A DNA stretch of 64,000 nt from Coriaria nepalensis. Lineage: Eukaryota > Streptophyta > Magnoliopsida > Cucurbitales > Coriariaceae. The translations under genes were made by a program, and so were the position numbers. Location: NCBI GenBank assembly GCA_027186245.1, contig CP114486.1, positions 186,001-250,000 on the forward strand. The letters run 5' to 3'. The notes under the pieces were generated by a model. It saw nothing but the letters and a program-made list of their open reading frames with translations. It had not been told where the DNA came from and did no database searches. Positions 1 through 12,076 of the stretch are shown here, piece after piece; the first letter of the stretch is position 1, and every line of letters starts with the position of its first letter.

Positions 1-662
1 CAAAGGAAGGAGAGAGCGGATGAGCCCATCCTCTGTTTTCATTACAATTATTCCTCTTCTTAGATCTTAGCTTTCGCTCCTCCTCTCATTTTTCCCATCT
101 GGGTCCTCTTCCAATGGTGAATTTTCTCCCTCTCTCTTTTTCCCGATCACCCAATGAATTTCTTCTGCTTCTTCTCCGATCCACTGCAATTCTCTGCTTG
201 ATTTTCATCTGTTTGCTTTTGTTAGGTAATTGGGCTCGTCTCTTAATTGTAGCTCAGAAGATCCGATGTATCTGGATCGATTTCGATAGTATTCGGTTGT
301 TGTTGCCATCGGAGCTCCACTTGTGTTCTGTCTGAATCTTCTGTTCCCAGGTAATGATCAATCTTCCTTTATTATTATCATCCACATTTTGATCGCGATG
401 CTTTTGTTTTTTCTCACAAAGCTGGGATCTTTTCTTCTCTTAAGTCTTTCCGATTGTTTAATCCACTTCGATGCTGATGATACCCAAAACTATATCTTCC
501 CAGTGAATCAAATTACACAATTGAATCAAACTTTGGTTTCTGTCATTGAATTAACATGACTTTATATTGCACTGCGGATTTGTCAATGCTGCTTCTCATT
601 CAAAATTGCAATTTTGAGTGGCAAGGTAAAATTTTGGGTTTCGATGTTTGATCACTCAACAG
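1..662 (+). other. 5' leader with intron of the hnRNP-like gene
   Basis: This stretch is pyrimidine-rich and looks like a plant 5' UTR. A donor-like GTAATG follows CCCAG at 351, and the coding ATG at 663 sits directly after an acceptor-like CAG. An intron of about 351-662 in the leader is therefore likely. An earlier donor at about 226 (AG/GTAATT) is an alternative. ATG-started frames here, such as the one at 114, do not resemble proteins and are probably leader or intron sequence. Confidence 0.55.
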
Positions 663-2943
663 ATGGAATCGGATCTAGGCAAGCTCTTCATTGGTGGGAT
701 TGCTTGGGACACAGATGAAGAACGTCTCAAAGAATATTTTAGGAAATATGGGGAGGTGGTTGAGGCTGTGATCATGAGAGATCGAACCACAGGTCGAGCT
801 CGTGGGTTTGGTTTCATTGTCTTTGCAGATCCTACTGTTGCTGAAAGAGTCATCTTGGAGAAGCACATGATTGATGGTCGCATTGTAAGTAGTTTCATTT
901 GCTCTATCATTGATAACATTTGATCTACATTGTTTGGAAACTTCAATATTATTCGGTCACAAAATCGGTTGATCCAGGTTACTTCCCACTTTCTAGGTTG
1001 AAGCAAAGAAGGCCGTTCCTAAGGATGATCAACAAATTTTGATCAAGAATACTACTAACATTCAGGGTTCTCCAGGTCCTGGTCGCACCAGAAAGATTTT
1101 CGTGGGAGGCTTAGCATCAACAGTAACAGAGGGAGACTTCAAGAAGTACTTTGATCAGTTTGGAACTGTAACTGATGTTGTAGTGATGTATGATCACAAC
1201 ACTCAAAGGCCGAGGGGGTTTGGCTTCATAACTTATGATTCTGAGGAGGCGGTTGATAGGGTTCTATATAAGACATTTCATGAACTCAATGGTAAGATGG
1301 TTGAGGTCAAGAGGGCAGTCCCTAAAGAGTTATCTCCAGGGCCCAGCCGGAGCCCATTAGTAGGCTATAACTACGGTTTGAGCAGGACTTCTAGCTTCCC
1401 TAATAGTTATGCTCAGAGTTATAATATGAACCCACTTGGAGGTTATGGAGTCAGAATGGATGGTCGGTTAAGCCCATTAGCCAGTGGTCGGAGTGGTTTT
1501 AATCCTTTTGGTACTGCCACTTTTGGGATAGGTGTCAATTTGGAAGGGGGGTTAAGTCCAAGTTATGGCAGGAGTTCCAACTTTGGCAATAATATAGGTT
1601 ATGCCCAGATGTTGAGTCCCTATTTTAGTAGCAATTCAAACAGGTATGCAACCCCTATTGGCTATAGTGGAGGCAATGGAAGAAGTGATTCTCTATTAAG
1701 CTCATCAACTCGGAACAATGTTTGGGGCAATGCAGGCTTTAACGGGGCCACAAACCTATCTGGCCCGGGATCTTATTTGGGCTCTGGCAATGGGAATTTT
1801 GGAGTGTCTTTTGGAAATAACGGAGCGAGTTGGAGTTCTTCTCAGGTTTCAAACGAAAGGAGAGGGAATGATTCTGGCTATACTATTGCTAGTATTGGTT
1901 ATGGGAGTGGAGATAATAACTTTGGACTGGGAGGAGGGTATGGAAGAAACAATGGGTCTTCTGCTGCCCCGACATCATCACTTGCTGCAACAAGTGGTGG
2001 TTATGAAGGGTCTTATGGGGACCTGTACCATTGTAGTTCGGTTTATGGTGATTTGACATGGCGGTCAACCACTCCTGAGCTAAATGGATCTGGCACCTTT
2101 GGCTATGGCCTCGATGACATTGCAACAGAGGTCACAGCAAAAAGTTCTGAGGGCTATATTGGAAGCTACAATTCAAATAGACAAGCAAATAGAGGTAACT
2201 TCCTGTTTTCTTTTAATTAAATATTGCACCTTCCTCTAACATCAGTCTGAGAGAGAGAGAGAGGGGAGGAAGGGGGGGGGGGGGGGGGGGGGTATAATTG
2301 GACCATTCATTCCCCCAAAGAGCAATATCTTGTCTTAGAATTTCAGCTCCATAACCTGAAACTTTTCCGACTATAGGAGATTGTGTATCAATCAAATTGT
2401 AGTACTTTAATTATAATCTCTCTTCTTTCATTGAACTCTTACCTTATTTCCTGGAGGGTTAGAAGGGTTAAGATCTCTCCCTCAATATGAATTGTATAAA
2501 AGGGATCCATATTGTTGGTACTTCATTTCCATTGTATTGTCTTTTCATCACCTTGGAGGTATCTCCCCTCATATATATCGGGTACACAGAACCTGGATAA
2601 TGTCTCTTCCCTGAGCAGAAACATAGGAGTTAATATTTGCAATGCTACATGTGAGAGAAATTGCATTTGCATTCCATTGCTGATTTTACTTGATTGATCA
2701 TCATCATCTATTATTAAATGCAAACCTGCAACAAAAAACAGTTGACCATTTTTTCTTGATTGAATTTTGGTCCTAGAACATGCAGTTGGTTTTTTGTTTT
2801 GTTCAATTTATAAAGTTACTAAATGGATACATGGAAATATGTGCGTCTGTGTGCATAAATTATTTCTCATTACTATTGTAAAGATGTTTTACTTCTTGGT
2901 ATTTACAATTTTTTTACTTGATGGTTTAGGAATTGTTGCGTAG
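663..2943 (+). CDS. hnRNP-like RNA-binding protein with two RRMs
   Basis: I read three coding exons: 663-884, 997-2194 and a 14-nt terminal exon 2930-2943, giving 477 aa. RRM1 (about residues 6-85) shows RNP2 LFIGGI and RNP1 RGFGFIVF. RRM2 (about 108-185) shows KIFVGGL and RGFGFITY. The rest is a long Gly/Ser/Asn/Tyr-rich low-complexity tail typical of plant hnRNP A/B or Musashi-like proteins. The last exon adds only the end of NRGIVA and a TAG stop, a C-terminus I recall as typical of this plant family. Both introns have GT-AG borders and keep the frame. The expected role is nuclear or cytoplasmic mRNA binding; the family inference is firm, targets are unknown. Reading through the second donor at 2195 would instead end in NFLFSFN. 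In Arabidopsis this type (At5g55550, from memory) lies next to TORNADO1, as it does here. Confidence 0.9.
2250..2292 (+). repeat. (GA)n followed by a 21-bp poly(G) tract
   Basis: A GA microsatellite runs into 21 consecutive G (2272-2292) inside the last intron of the hnRNP-like gene. Uninterrupted G runs this long are uncommon in plant introns and can form quadruplexes. Confidence 0.9.
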
Positions 2944-3966
2944 GAGATTGCCGTTGTTTGGATGCAATATGATAGTAGATGAAGACAAAGTGACTGAACA
3001 AGTTGAAGGATTATGAATTTTATGTCTACCTTGTTAAGATTTTCAGATCAAGAAGCAGCTGATATAGTTTTAACAGGATTCCAGGTTATGAAGTATACGT
3101 ATTCAGAGAGGAAGCAGTTACAACTTACAATGGATTTTTATACAAGGTTTGGGTTTTACCCCCCCCCCCCCCCCCCCCTCCTCCCTCTTCTTATTGGCTT
3201 TTGAAACTTAGGTTCTTTTCTTGGAATTTGATTGAGGCGTAAAATCAGATTGCGGAGTAAAAACCAAAGCGTGACAGTGGTAGTATCGGAATGTTAAAAA
3301 GTGATTAGAATTTTCATTTTCATTTTATTTTTATTTTTTAATATTTTTTGCTGTTGTAATGCTGGGTGGAGTTGCCGGTTCTTGTCTGCATATTTGTTCT
3401 GGGAGGTGCAGTGTGATTTTTAGTATGTGAAAACATTAGAGGGATACCATTTTAGGATCCCTGGAAAATAAGTTACTAAATGTTTGGATTTGTTCCCTTA
3501 ATGAAGGATTTATCAAACAAGGTTACACTTGATTTATGCGTGATATATATTGATTTATGCATGATATATATCTAGTTTTCTTCAGTTTACTTTTGTCTAT
3601 CCATTCATAAACAGCTATTTGTTGGATAGACGTTCGAGATCTTATCTTATCGGCTTCCTAGAAAGGCTTTTATTTATCATCTCAAGTGAAGTGGAGCGAT
3701 AGCTTTCATTCTTTCATCTTACTTTTCAAAAACTAATCTTTTGACCTGTTTACGTTGAACATGATGAGGTTAGGCAGACACTAGATAGCCGCCTCCCCTC
3801 CCCTCCTTTTTGAATGAAGAGCTGTACACTTCTCCATTATCTATGCTTATATTGTATTGTTTATCTATCCAAAAGCCCACCCTTCCTCTATATAAGCCCT
3901 CATTAATGTTCATTAATATGCAGCAACCAAGATTGAATTCCTTAGCCAACATCTTCCCCCTGTCAA
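2944..3966 (+). other. hnRNP 3' UTR and spacer to the thaumatin-like gene
   Basis: This AT-rich stretch begins with the 3' UTR of the hnRNP-like gene. It carries a 20-bp poly(C) tract at 3159-3178 and a short duplicated segment around 3535-3565 (TGATTTATGC.TGATATATAT). I see no convincing coding sequence. Confidence 0.6.
3889..3896 (+). promoter_or_regulatory. TATA box of the thaumatin-like gene
   Basis: TATATAAG lies about 70 bp upstream of the start codon, a normal spacing for a plant TATA box with a short leader. Confidence 0.65.
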
Positions 3967-4695
3967 ATGGCTATTACCTCATTCCTCTTCCCACTATACT
4001 TCACCCTCTTCTTCATCTCCACCCAAGCAGCCACCTTTCAAATCCAGAATGACTGTTCTTACACGGTCTGGGCAGCTGCTAGCCCCGGTGGCGGGCGGCA
4101 GCTGAACCCCGGCCAAGGGTGGACCCTGAGCGTGCCAGCCGGCACATCCATGGCTCGGATTTGGGGCCGAACCAATTGCAACTTCGATGCTAGTGGTCGT
4201 GGCCATTGCCAAACCGGCGATTGCGGGGGCGTCTTAAATTGCAAGGGCTGGGGGGTACCCCCCAACACCTTAGCAGAGTATGCGTTGAACCAATTTGGTA
4301 ACAGAGATTTCATTGACATATCACTAGTGGATGGATTCAATATCCCCATGGATTTCAGTCCAACTACAGGAGGGTGTAGGGGAATCCGGTGCACTGCTGA
4401 TATAAACGGTCAGTGCCCAAAAGAATTGAAGACCGCAGGAGGGTGTAACAATCCATGCACTGTGTTCAAGACTAATGAATATTGCTGTACTAAGGGACAA
4501 GGGTCCTGTGGACCTACAAATTTCTCAAGGTTTTTCAAGGATAGGTGCCATGATGCTTATAGCTACCCTCAAGATGATCCTACAAGCACATTTACATGCC
4601 CTGCTGGCACTAATTACAGGGTTGTGTTCTGTCCCAGAGGCAGAGGGTCTTCTAATTTTCCTTTGGTTTTGGGTGGGGAGAGAGGACAAGAGTGA
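3967..4695 (+). CDS. thaumatin-like protein (PR-5 family)
   Basis: Intronless, 242 aa, normal length for the family. A hydrophobic signal peptide of about 22 residues (ending near STQAA) precedes mature [17 protein letters not shown] count 16 cysteines in the mature protein, matching the eight conserved disulfides. Acidic-cleft residues expected in thaumatin-like proteins have candidates in AEYALNQF (Glu), [11 protein letters not shown] (Asp) and [11 protein letters not shown] (Asp). Family members are secreted, often stress- or pathogen-induced, and some bind or hydrolyse beta-1,3-glucans; activity here is inference. The codons are distinctly GC-richer in the first half than the surrounding DNA. 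The C-terminus is a short charged extension rather than a hydrophobic vacuolar-type tail, so an apoplastic location is more likely. Confidence 0.95.
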   Translation: MAITSFLFPLYFTLFFISTQAATFQIQNDCSYTVWAAASPGGGRQLNPGQGWTLSVPAGTSMARIWGRTNCNFDASGRGHCQTGDCGGVLNCKGWGVPPNTLAEYALNQFGNRDFIDISLVDGFNIPMDFSPTTGGCRGIRCTADINGQCPKELKTAGGCNNPCTVFKTNEYCCTKGQGSCGPTNFSRFFKDRCHDAYSYPQDDPTSTFTCPAGTNYRVVFCPRGRGSSNFPLVLGGERGQE

Positions 4696-5379
4696 AGAAG
4701 AGACTTTCAAAATAATCAATACAGCAGGCTGTGAAAAGAAAACTCACAGTTTTCATTATCCTGAAGGCCTTTTGTGTACAATAAGAATAATGTATTTTGT
4801 GTGTGGTTTGTAGTTTGTACCCAAGTGAAAGATGGTCTGATCAACTTGGTTCTAATAAAACTCTTGATTGTCCTTTTTCTTTTTTCTTTTTTAAAATTTT
4901 TAATTTTAATAAACTCTTCATTGGATTCCTTTTTCTTTCTAATGGGAAGAAGAAGAGAAGAAAAGGTTACACCTCCCAAAATGTCAATAAAGTAGCAAAG
5001 TCATCTGTCACCCTTATGTCCCCTGTTTTCAAATAAAATATTGTGTCCCATTAACTTAATTTTATCTGATCCACTTTACATATATCAAGCAATCATACCC
5101 ATTCAAGCATCTCTGAGCAACAATGCAAGAAAGAAGCAATTGGGTGGCCATATCGATAATGAAAAGTTGTTGGAATTAAGGAATATCTTTGTCAACAAGC
5201 TGAGAATACTTGTAAAGGAAAACCCACCGAAAGGGGAAGACAAACATTTTCGACAAAAGACAAAACTCAAGACTTCAAGGAAACTGTCCTTACACTTGGT
5301 TGATTAATTGTATAATGCTTTTTTATTACAAGTTTCCGCTCAAGTTCTGTAGCAGTTTCAGTCTCCAAGCCATCAATCC
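4696..5379 (+). other. spacer between thaumatin-like gene and TORNADO1
   Basis: It contains the thaumatin-like 3' UTR (possible AATAAAA signal near 4855) and the TORNADO1 upstream region. The 88-codon open frame at 5041-5307 has no recognisable domain and is not supported as a gene. Confidence 0.5.
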
Positions 5380-8300
5380 ATGGCATCAAACCAGAATCTC
5401 AGAGATCTTCAATGGATTCTTCAAGCTATCGAATCTGAAGACCTCAACCTTCAAAACCTGTCCTTTAACCTGTCTCAACCCACTTCTGGCTGTCACCGAG
5501 AAACAGAAAACTCCATGAACATATACATTTCCCAGAACAATCTTCCACATTTTTCCAGCATACTCACAGTTTTAGCAAATTCAGAAAACAACCTAAATTC
5601 CCTGACAAACATGGAGTTCCATCATGCCGATTGGGAATTACAACAAATAAAACATCTTGGTCTGCTTCTTGGTAGTGACCACAATATCAAGCAACTCGTG
5701 TTTCGAAGAAACAGATTTAGTAAGGAATGTTTATCTGAATTATGTAATGTTCTGAAGACAAACACTGTCATAAAAGAGCTTATGTTTTTGGAATCAGCCA
5801 TTGGATCATTCGGAGCTTGGGTTCTTGCTTCTGTTCTCAAGGCTAATGACACCTTGGAGGAGTTTCAAATATGGGAAGACTCCATTGGGTCAAAGGGAGC
5901 AGAGGAACTATCAAACATGATTGAAGCTAACTCAACTCTAAAGCTGTTGACAATATTCGACTCAAATTCAATCACAGCAACTCCACTTATTTCTTCTGTC
6001 TTAGCAAGGAACAGGCTCATGGAAGTTCATGTTTGGAGTGCAGAGAATGGGGAAAGAAGCTCCAAGGTTGTTGAGTTTCTACCTGAGAACAGCACCCTTA
6101 GGATTTATCGGATCGACGAAATTGGCTCTTGCCGTATTGCTTGTGCTCTCGGATGGAACTCAACTGTCAAGTCGCTTGACTTGACTGGAGTCCGGTTAAA
6201 ATCAAGGTGGGCTAAGGAATTTCGATCGGTTTTGGAACAGAATCAGAGCCTTAAAGAGGTAAATTTATCGAAAACTTGTTTAAAAGACAAGGGAGTAGTG
6301 TACATTGCAGCTGGACTTTTCAAAAACCAGCATTTGGAAACCTTGTTTCTTCATGGAAACCAGTATAGTGATGTGGGAGTTGAACACTTACTATGTCCTT
6401 TGAGCCGGTTCTCTGCTCTGCAATTCCAAGCAAATATCAGTCTCACCTCTTTAACATTTGGAGGAGGAAGAACCAAGATAGGAAGAGAAGGGCTTGCAGC
6501 CATTTTAAAGATGCTGACGACAAATCAAAGTGTGATTCGGTTAGGGATATATGATGATCAGAGTTTGAGACCCAATGATTATGTTAGAATCTTCAAGAGT
6601 TTGGAAAAGAATGCTACGTTGAGAAACTTGTCGCTTCAAGGTTGCAAAGGTGTTGAAGGAGAGTTGGTTTTGCAGACAATATTGGAGATATTACAGATAA
6701 ATCCTTGGATTGAAGATATCGATCTTTCAAGAACACCTCTGCATAATTCCGGAAAGACTGATCAGATTTATCAAAGACTCGGACAGAATGGGAGGACTTT
6801 ACCCGAGATCGATTTGCTCAAGGACATGCCTTTAACTGAGCCGAGGAGTTGTCGTGTTTTCTTCTGTGGGCAAGAATATGCAGGTATTTATGTGAGATTT
6901 ATATTTTAACGTAGACTTAATCCATGTTAAAAGTAATTAACTTCTCCTTGCCACATTTCAGGCAAAACCACTCTGTGTAATTCCATATCACAGAATTTCT
7001 CTTCTTCAAAGCTTCCCTATGTGGACCAAGTTAGGTCCTTAGTAATCCCAGTTGAACAAGCTGTTAGAACAGCAGGAATGAGAATCAAAACCTTAAAATA
7101 TGAAGAAACAAAGATTTCGATATGGAATTTTGCCGGTCAGCATGAATTCTATTCCGTCCAGGATATCATGTTTCCAGGGCACGGAAGTGCATCGTTTTTC
7201 TTCATCATATCCAGCTTCTTCAGAAAACCGAACAACAGAGAACCAAAGAGTCCGGAAGAGATAGAAGAAGACCTACAATATTGGCTCAGGTTCATAGTTT
7301 CCAACTCAAAAAAAGCAGCTCATCGATGCATGCTACCAAATGTGACTATAGTCCTCACACAGTACGACAAAATCAATCATCCATCTGAGAATCTTCACCT
7401 CACTGTAAATTCTATTCAGAGATTGAGAGACAGGTTCCAAGGATTTGTTGATTTTTACCCTACTGTATTTACAGTTGATGCAAGATCATCAGCATCAGTC
7501 AATAAACTAGCACATCACATACGATCAACAAGCAAGACAATTCTGCAAAGAGTCCCTCGGGTTTATCAGCTCTGTAATGATCTCATACAAATCCTAACAG
7601 ACTGGCGAAACGAGAACTACAACAAGCCAGCAATGAAATGGAAGCAATTTGAAGATCTATGCCAAGTTAAGGTTCCGGCCCTAAGAATTCGATCTAGACA
7701 TGATAGTAAAGATAAGATTGGAACAAGGAGGCGGGCCATGGCTACTTGTCTTCATGATATAGGTGAGTTAATTTATTTTGATGAGCTCGGGCTCTTGATA
7801 TTAGACTGTGAGTGGTTTTATGGTGAAGTGCTTGGCCAACTAATAAAGCTAGATGTCAAAAAGCAAAGTTTGATGGACAAAAATGGATTTATCATGAGGA
7901 AAGAGTTGGAGAAGATTTTAAGAGGGAGCTTACAGAGTCTTATTCCAGGAATGGGTTCAAAGGTTTTTGAAAACCTGGATGCAAATGATCTTGTAAAAAT
8001 GATGCTCAAACTGGAACTGTGCTATGAACAAGATCAGTCTGATCCAAATTCTCCGCTTCTGATCCCATCAATTCTCGAAGAAGGAAGAGGAAAGCCACAG
8101 AGGTGGCAGTTAAGCTCATCTGACTACTGCCTCTATGCAGGCCGACATCTCGAGTGTGATGATTCGAGCCACATGTTTCTAACTCCCGGCTTCTTTCCTC
8201 GACTACAGGCAATAATTTTCTCCTCTGTCTGTTATTTTATCTGATTTTCACTTTTCTTATCAGCTATCATGATACATATATATATATATATTTTTGGAAA

Positions 8301-9676
8301 TTTAGGTGAATCTGCATAACAGAATTATGAAACTGAAGAATCAACATGGAGCGACTTACAGTCTCGAGAAGTACCTCATCACGATAAGTCTCAATGGAGT
8401 TTATATAAGAATAGAGCTAGGAGGGCAGTTGGGCTACTACATTGATGTTCTAGTATGTTCCACCCACAACCTTACAGAGACTCTTAGACCCATCCAGCAG
8501 ATAATAATCCCGGCAATCCATAGCCTCTGTCATGGTGTCACCTTGACTGAAAATGTTATCAGGCCAGAATGTGTAAAAAATCTCACACCCCCTAGATATA
8601 GAAAAACCCAATTTGTATCATTACAGAAACTTAAACATGCATTGCTGTCTGTCCCTGCCGACAGCATGTATGATTATCAGCACACGTGGGGTCCGGTTTT
8701 GGAATCTGGCAGACAGATTCTAACAGCCGGTTTTGATTTTGCTCGGGACCTCCTATCAGATGATGATTTCCGGGAAGTATTACATAGGAGATACCATGAC
8801 CTTTACAACCTTGCCGTTGAACTGCAAGTTCCAACAGAAAACAATGGAGAAACCTCGTCATCCACGATTGAAGATGACAGAATCGAACCAAGTTTTGATG
8901 GAATTGCAAAGGGGGTAGAGGTTATTTTGCAGAGACTAAAGATCATTGAACAAGAGATCAGAGATTTGAAGCAGGAGATCCAAGGACTGAGATATTATGA
9001 GCATAGACTACTCATTGAGCTTCACCGAAAAGTGAGCTACCTAGTAAACTACAATGTCCAGATTGAAGAGAGGAAAGTACCCAACATGTTCTATTTTGTT
9101 AGAACTGAAAACTACTCGAGGAGGCTGGTCACAAACATGATATCTGGTATGAATGCCCTACGAATGCACATGTTATGCGAATATCGGAGGGAAATACATG
9201 TTGTTGAAGATCAGATGGGATGTGAACTGATGCAGATAGATAACATGGCTGTCAAGTGTCTGGCTCCATATATGACTAAGTTCATGAAACTTGTAACATT
9301 TGCTCTCAAGATAGGGGCTCATTTAGCAGCTGGGATGGGAGAAATGATACCTGATTTGAGCCGTGCTGTAGCTCATCTGGCTGATTCTTCGGTGCTTAGC
9401 GGGGCAGCTGGGGCAGTTGCTGTGGGGGCAGTAGGGGCAGCGGCAATGGGACGGAGCCGAGCAGGAGAAAGTTCAAGGGATATCCAGCAAGATCAAAGAA
9501 GAGCTCAGCAATGGGTTGTGGATTTCTTGAGAGAGAGGAGGTGCTCTAGTGGAAGAGAGATTGCAGACATGTTTGGATTATGGAGAGTGAGATACAGGGA
9601 AGACGGCTACATTGCATGGATCTGTAGGAGACATATGACTCTCAGAGCACATGAAATCATTGAAGTTCCCATTTGA
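5380..9676 (+). CDS. TRN1: TORNADO1-like LRR / ROC-GTPase protein
   Basis: Three exons (5380-6883, 6962-8208, 8306-9676) join in frame to 1373 aa, essentially the length of Arabidopsis TORNADO1. Residues about 1-480 are ribonuclease-inhibitor-type leucine-rich repeats. A ROC-like GTPase follows, with P-loop GQEYAGKT at 497-504, switch-like WNFAGQ near 556-561 and TQYD near 634. Then comes a COR-like region and a C-terminal part with a coiled coil (EQEIRDLKQEIQGL) and a Gly/Ala-rich stretch. The first intron cuts the P-loop glycine codon. The second has a GC-AG border (CAG/GCAATA at 8208/8209). A GT donor 18 nt downstream would add six residues. TRN1 is known to act with the tetraspanin TRN2 in leaf lamina symmetry, vein patterning and auxin distribution; that role is taken from the family. 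No breaks are seen, so the gene looks functional. Confidence 0.95.
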
Positions 9677-10345
9677 AACTATGAATGTATCCATCCCTTC
9701 TTCGTTTGACATGTCCTTCTAAATATATTTGCATGTCCTTCGTTTTGTCTAAATTTTCTCAATGTAGCAGTTGTAAAGTGCAGAAAGGGATAAAAAGCAT
9801 GCATATGGCATATGGTATATGGCCTATGGGACAAACAGAAAAAGACAACATAGAATAATCCAATAGTTAGTTGAAGCTTGTCGGAACTGAGTGTACGTAT
9901 ATACTAATATTATACTACTTTACTACATGTTATCATACATAGTACATACTGTACTGCACACTGTTTGTTACAAAGAATTCAAAGATGATTTATCAAATCA
10001 AGGCCCAAAAGAATGGACTGTTTCCCCTTAATTGTCATGGTGTGGAACAACAACAACAACAACCCATGGGCTTTCGTAACATCCATCAAGGCCCTCTTCA
10101 CTTCACTTCTCTTCAGTTGTCCTTATATATATCATTATCATATAGACATATCTATACACACACAAACGACACCGTCTTCGTCCATCCTGATTCCTGATGC
10201 ACGAAATCGAATCAAACAAATTGCCTTGCCAATTTCATTTCACCACTGCACCCACTTGGGAGTCGGGGGTTTCTTCTCTTGACATTTTCTGGTGTAAGCC
10301 AATTTAGGGATATACATCGGAGAGGGAACACTTAGGTACACAATC
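9677..10345 (+). other. intergenic, TORNADO1 to TIM22-like gene
   Basis: It holds the TORNADO1 3' UTR, a short repetitive CATATGG-type stretch near 9800-9830 and a (CAA)n run near 10046. A TATATA sequence near 10124 could belong to the next gene's promoter. No gene is seen. Confidence 0.5.
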
Positions 10346-12076
10346 ATGGCCACCGCTGATTCATCCAGGACCGACTCTGACACTGACCTCGACATCACTC
10401 CCAACGCTAATCCTAATCCTTCTGATTCTTTAATCCCTGCTTCCGCAACTGGCCCCGCCGTTTGCCTTTTTCGGTTCGCCGGTGACTCTGCTGCTGGTGC
10501 TTTCATGGGCTCCATCTTCGGCTATGGTAAATTCTCTCTCTTTCTCTCTCTCATTGTCTTCCTCTCCGGCATTTTCCCTTGTTTAGTTTCTGCTGCATTC
10601 CCTGTTGGAGAATAAATAAATTGATATCTTTTTGCTTCGGTTGGATGAATCGTGCTAATTTCTGAAAATTTCAGACAAATGTTGCTCTTCATAATCGCTT
10701 GGGCGACCTCAGATTTTTCAGTTTCTAGTTTTTATCTTTTCTTTCTTAATGCGGAGTCTGTTTAGTTTGTTATTCCTATAAAGATCTGAAGGTTTGGTAT
10801 ATGGAGATTATGTAAAATTTCGGCAATCGGCATATAAAATTGAAAAATTATTGTGCTCGAGGATTTTCTTCTCTCAATACGCACTTTCATGTAGTAATTG
10901 ATACTATAACAAGCTTGAATTCTAGTTTGAGGTTAGATTGAGAGATCACTGATCAGAGATGCAATCATTGGCTTGTTTTGGAAGTTCATATATGCTGATG
11001 TTGAAGCTTCTTGGCACATTGAGGATATGATTGGTTTGCTATAGGAGAATGAATGAGTACATTCTGTACTGGGAACGTCAAATTTAGTATATCGTAGAGG
11101 CGGTAGAGCTAGTCTCTTCCGTATCTACATTCAATTTGTGTTTGTATATACGTCCATTGTTTCTGATGCATACCTTTTGGGTCCATTTTCTATATGATAG
11201 ATAGTCTGAATAACTGTGATAGCTGTTAGAATGCATTTTATATATGTGCTATAGGGTCAGGATTGATTAAGAAGAAAGGCTTTAAAGGATCCTTTGTGGA
11301 GGCAGGGTCCCATGCAAAGGTGTGAGAGGTCTCATAATTCTATAGTACTTCCTCTATAAATGGAACTATTAGCTAGCTCTTTTCTTTATATCGCATAATA
11401 GTTAATAATTGGTTTTTTTGTGTCTGCTTCAATCAGACATTTGCAGTTTTGTCTGGCGTACATAGTTTGGTTGTGTGCATGCTGAAGAGGCTGCGGGGAA
11501 AGGATGATGGTATGCCTTTTTTCTGTTCTCCTGAAACTGGCAGTATCCAACTCTATAGAAGTTATAATCCTTGCTATCATTTTCTACAGTAATCAATGCT
11601 GGCGTAGCTGGATGCTGCACTGGTTTGGCTCTAAGTTTCCCAGGTACCATCATCTCATATTCTAGGACCATTACTATATATCATGTTTCAACCATGTTTT
11701 CCCCAAGTAAAATAAAGAACAAAAAGGGAAATCCAACATCCCAGGGGCTTTCAATTCATGGGTGTCACATAATATTTAACCAGCGGAGTGATTGGAGAAA
11801 TCTTTTCTTGTTATGTGATATACAGGTGCACCACAAGCTCTTTTACAGAGTTGTGTCACTTTCGGGGCATTCTCATTTATTGTTGAAGGCCTTAACAAGC
11901 AGCAACCAGCATTGGCGAGTTCATTTTCCATGAGAGAGAAAAGTGGAGTTCTATGCCCCACTTCCTTAGCATTGCCCCTTCAAGTCCCCCTTCCAGATGA
12001 ACTAAAAGGTGCATTCTCCACTTTCTGTAAGTCCTTGAAGATAGGTCGAAAGGGCGCTTTTCCCACAAAGCCATAA
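10346..12076 (+). CDS. Tim17/Tim22/Tim23 family protein, plastid TIM22-3-like
   Basis: Five exons (10346-10526, 11255-11319, 11437-11509, 11590-11643, 11826-12076) splice in frame with GT-AG borders to 207 aa. A Ser/Asp/Pro-rich N-terminus of about 40 residues precedes four short hydrophobic, Gly/Ala-rich segments ([59 protein letters not shown]), the pattern of the Tim17/22/23/OEP16 superfamily. Members are small membrane channels or translocase subunits of mitochondria or plastid envelopes. Arabidopsis At5g55510 (chloroplastic TIM22-3, from memory) has about the same size and is also close to TORNADO1, so I prefer a plastid assignment. Position supports this; the sequence alone does not decide between organelles. 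The tail after about residue 155 is soluble and basic. Confidence 0.85.

Noticed and set aside
114..559. Two short ATG-started frames at the left edge
   Set aside because: Low-complexity Leu/Phe/Ser translations of a CT-rich leader and its intron; no homology seen.
5041..5307. 88-codon frame upstream of TORNADO1
   Set aside because: No domain, no signal peptide and no splice continuation; likely promoter or leader.
10240..10515. Minus-strand frame opposite the TIM22-like first exon
   Set aside because: It is the shadow of a real exon with five in-frame splice joins.
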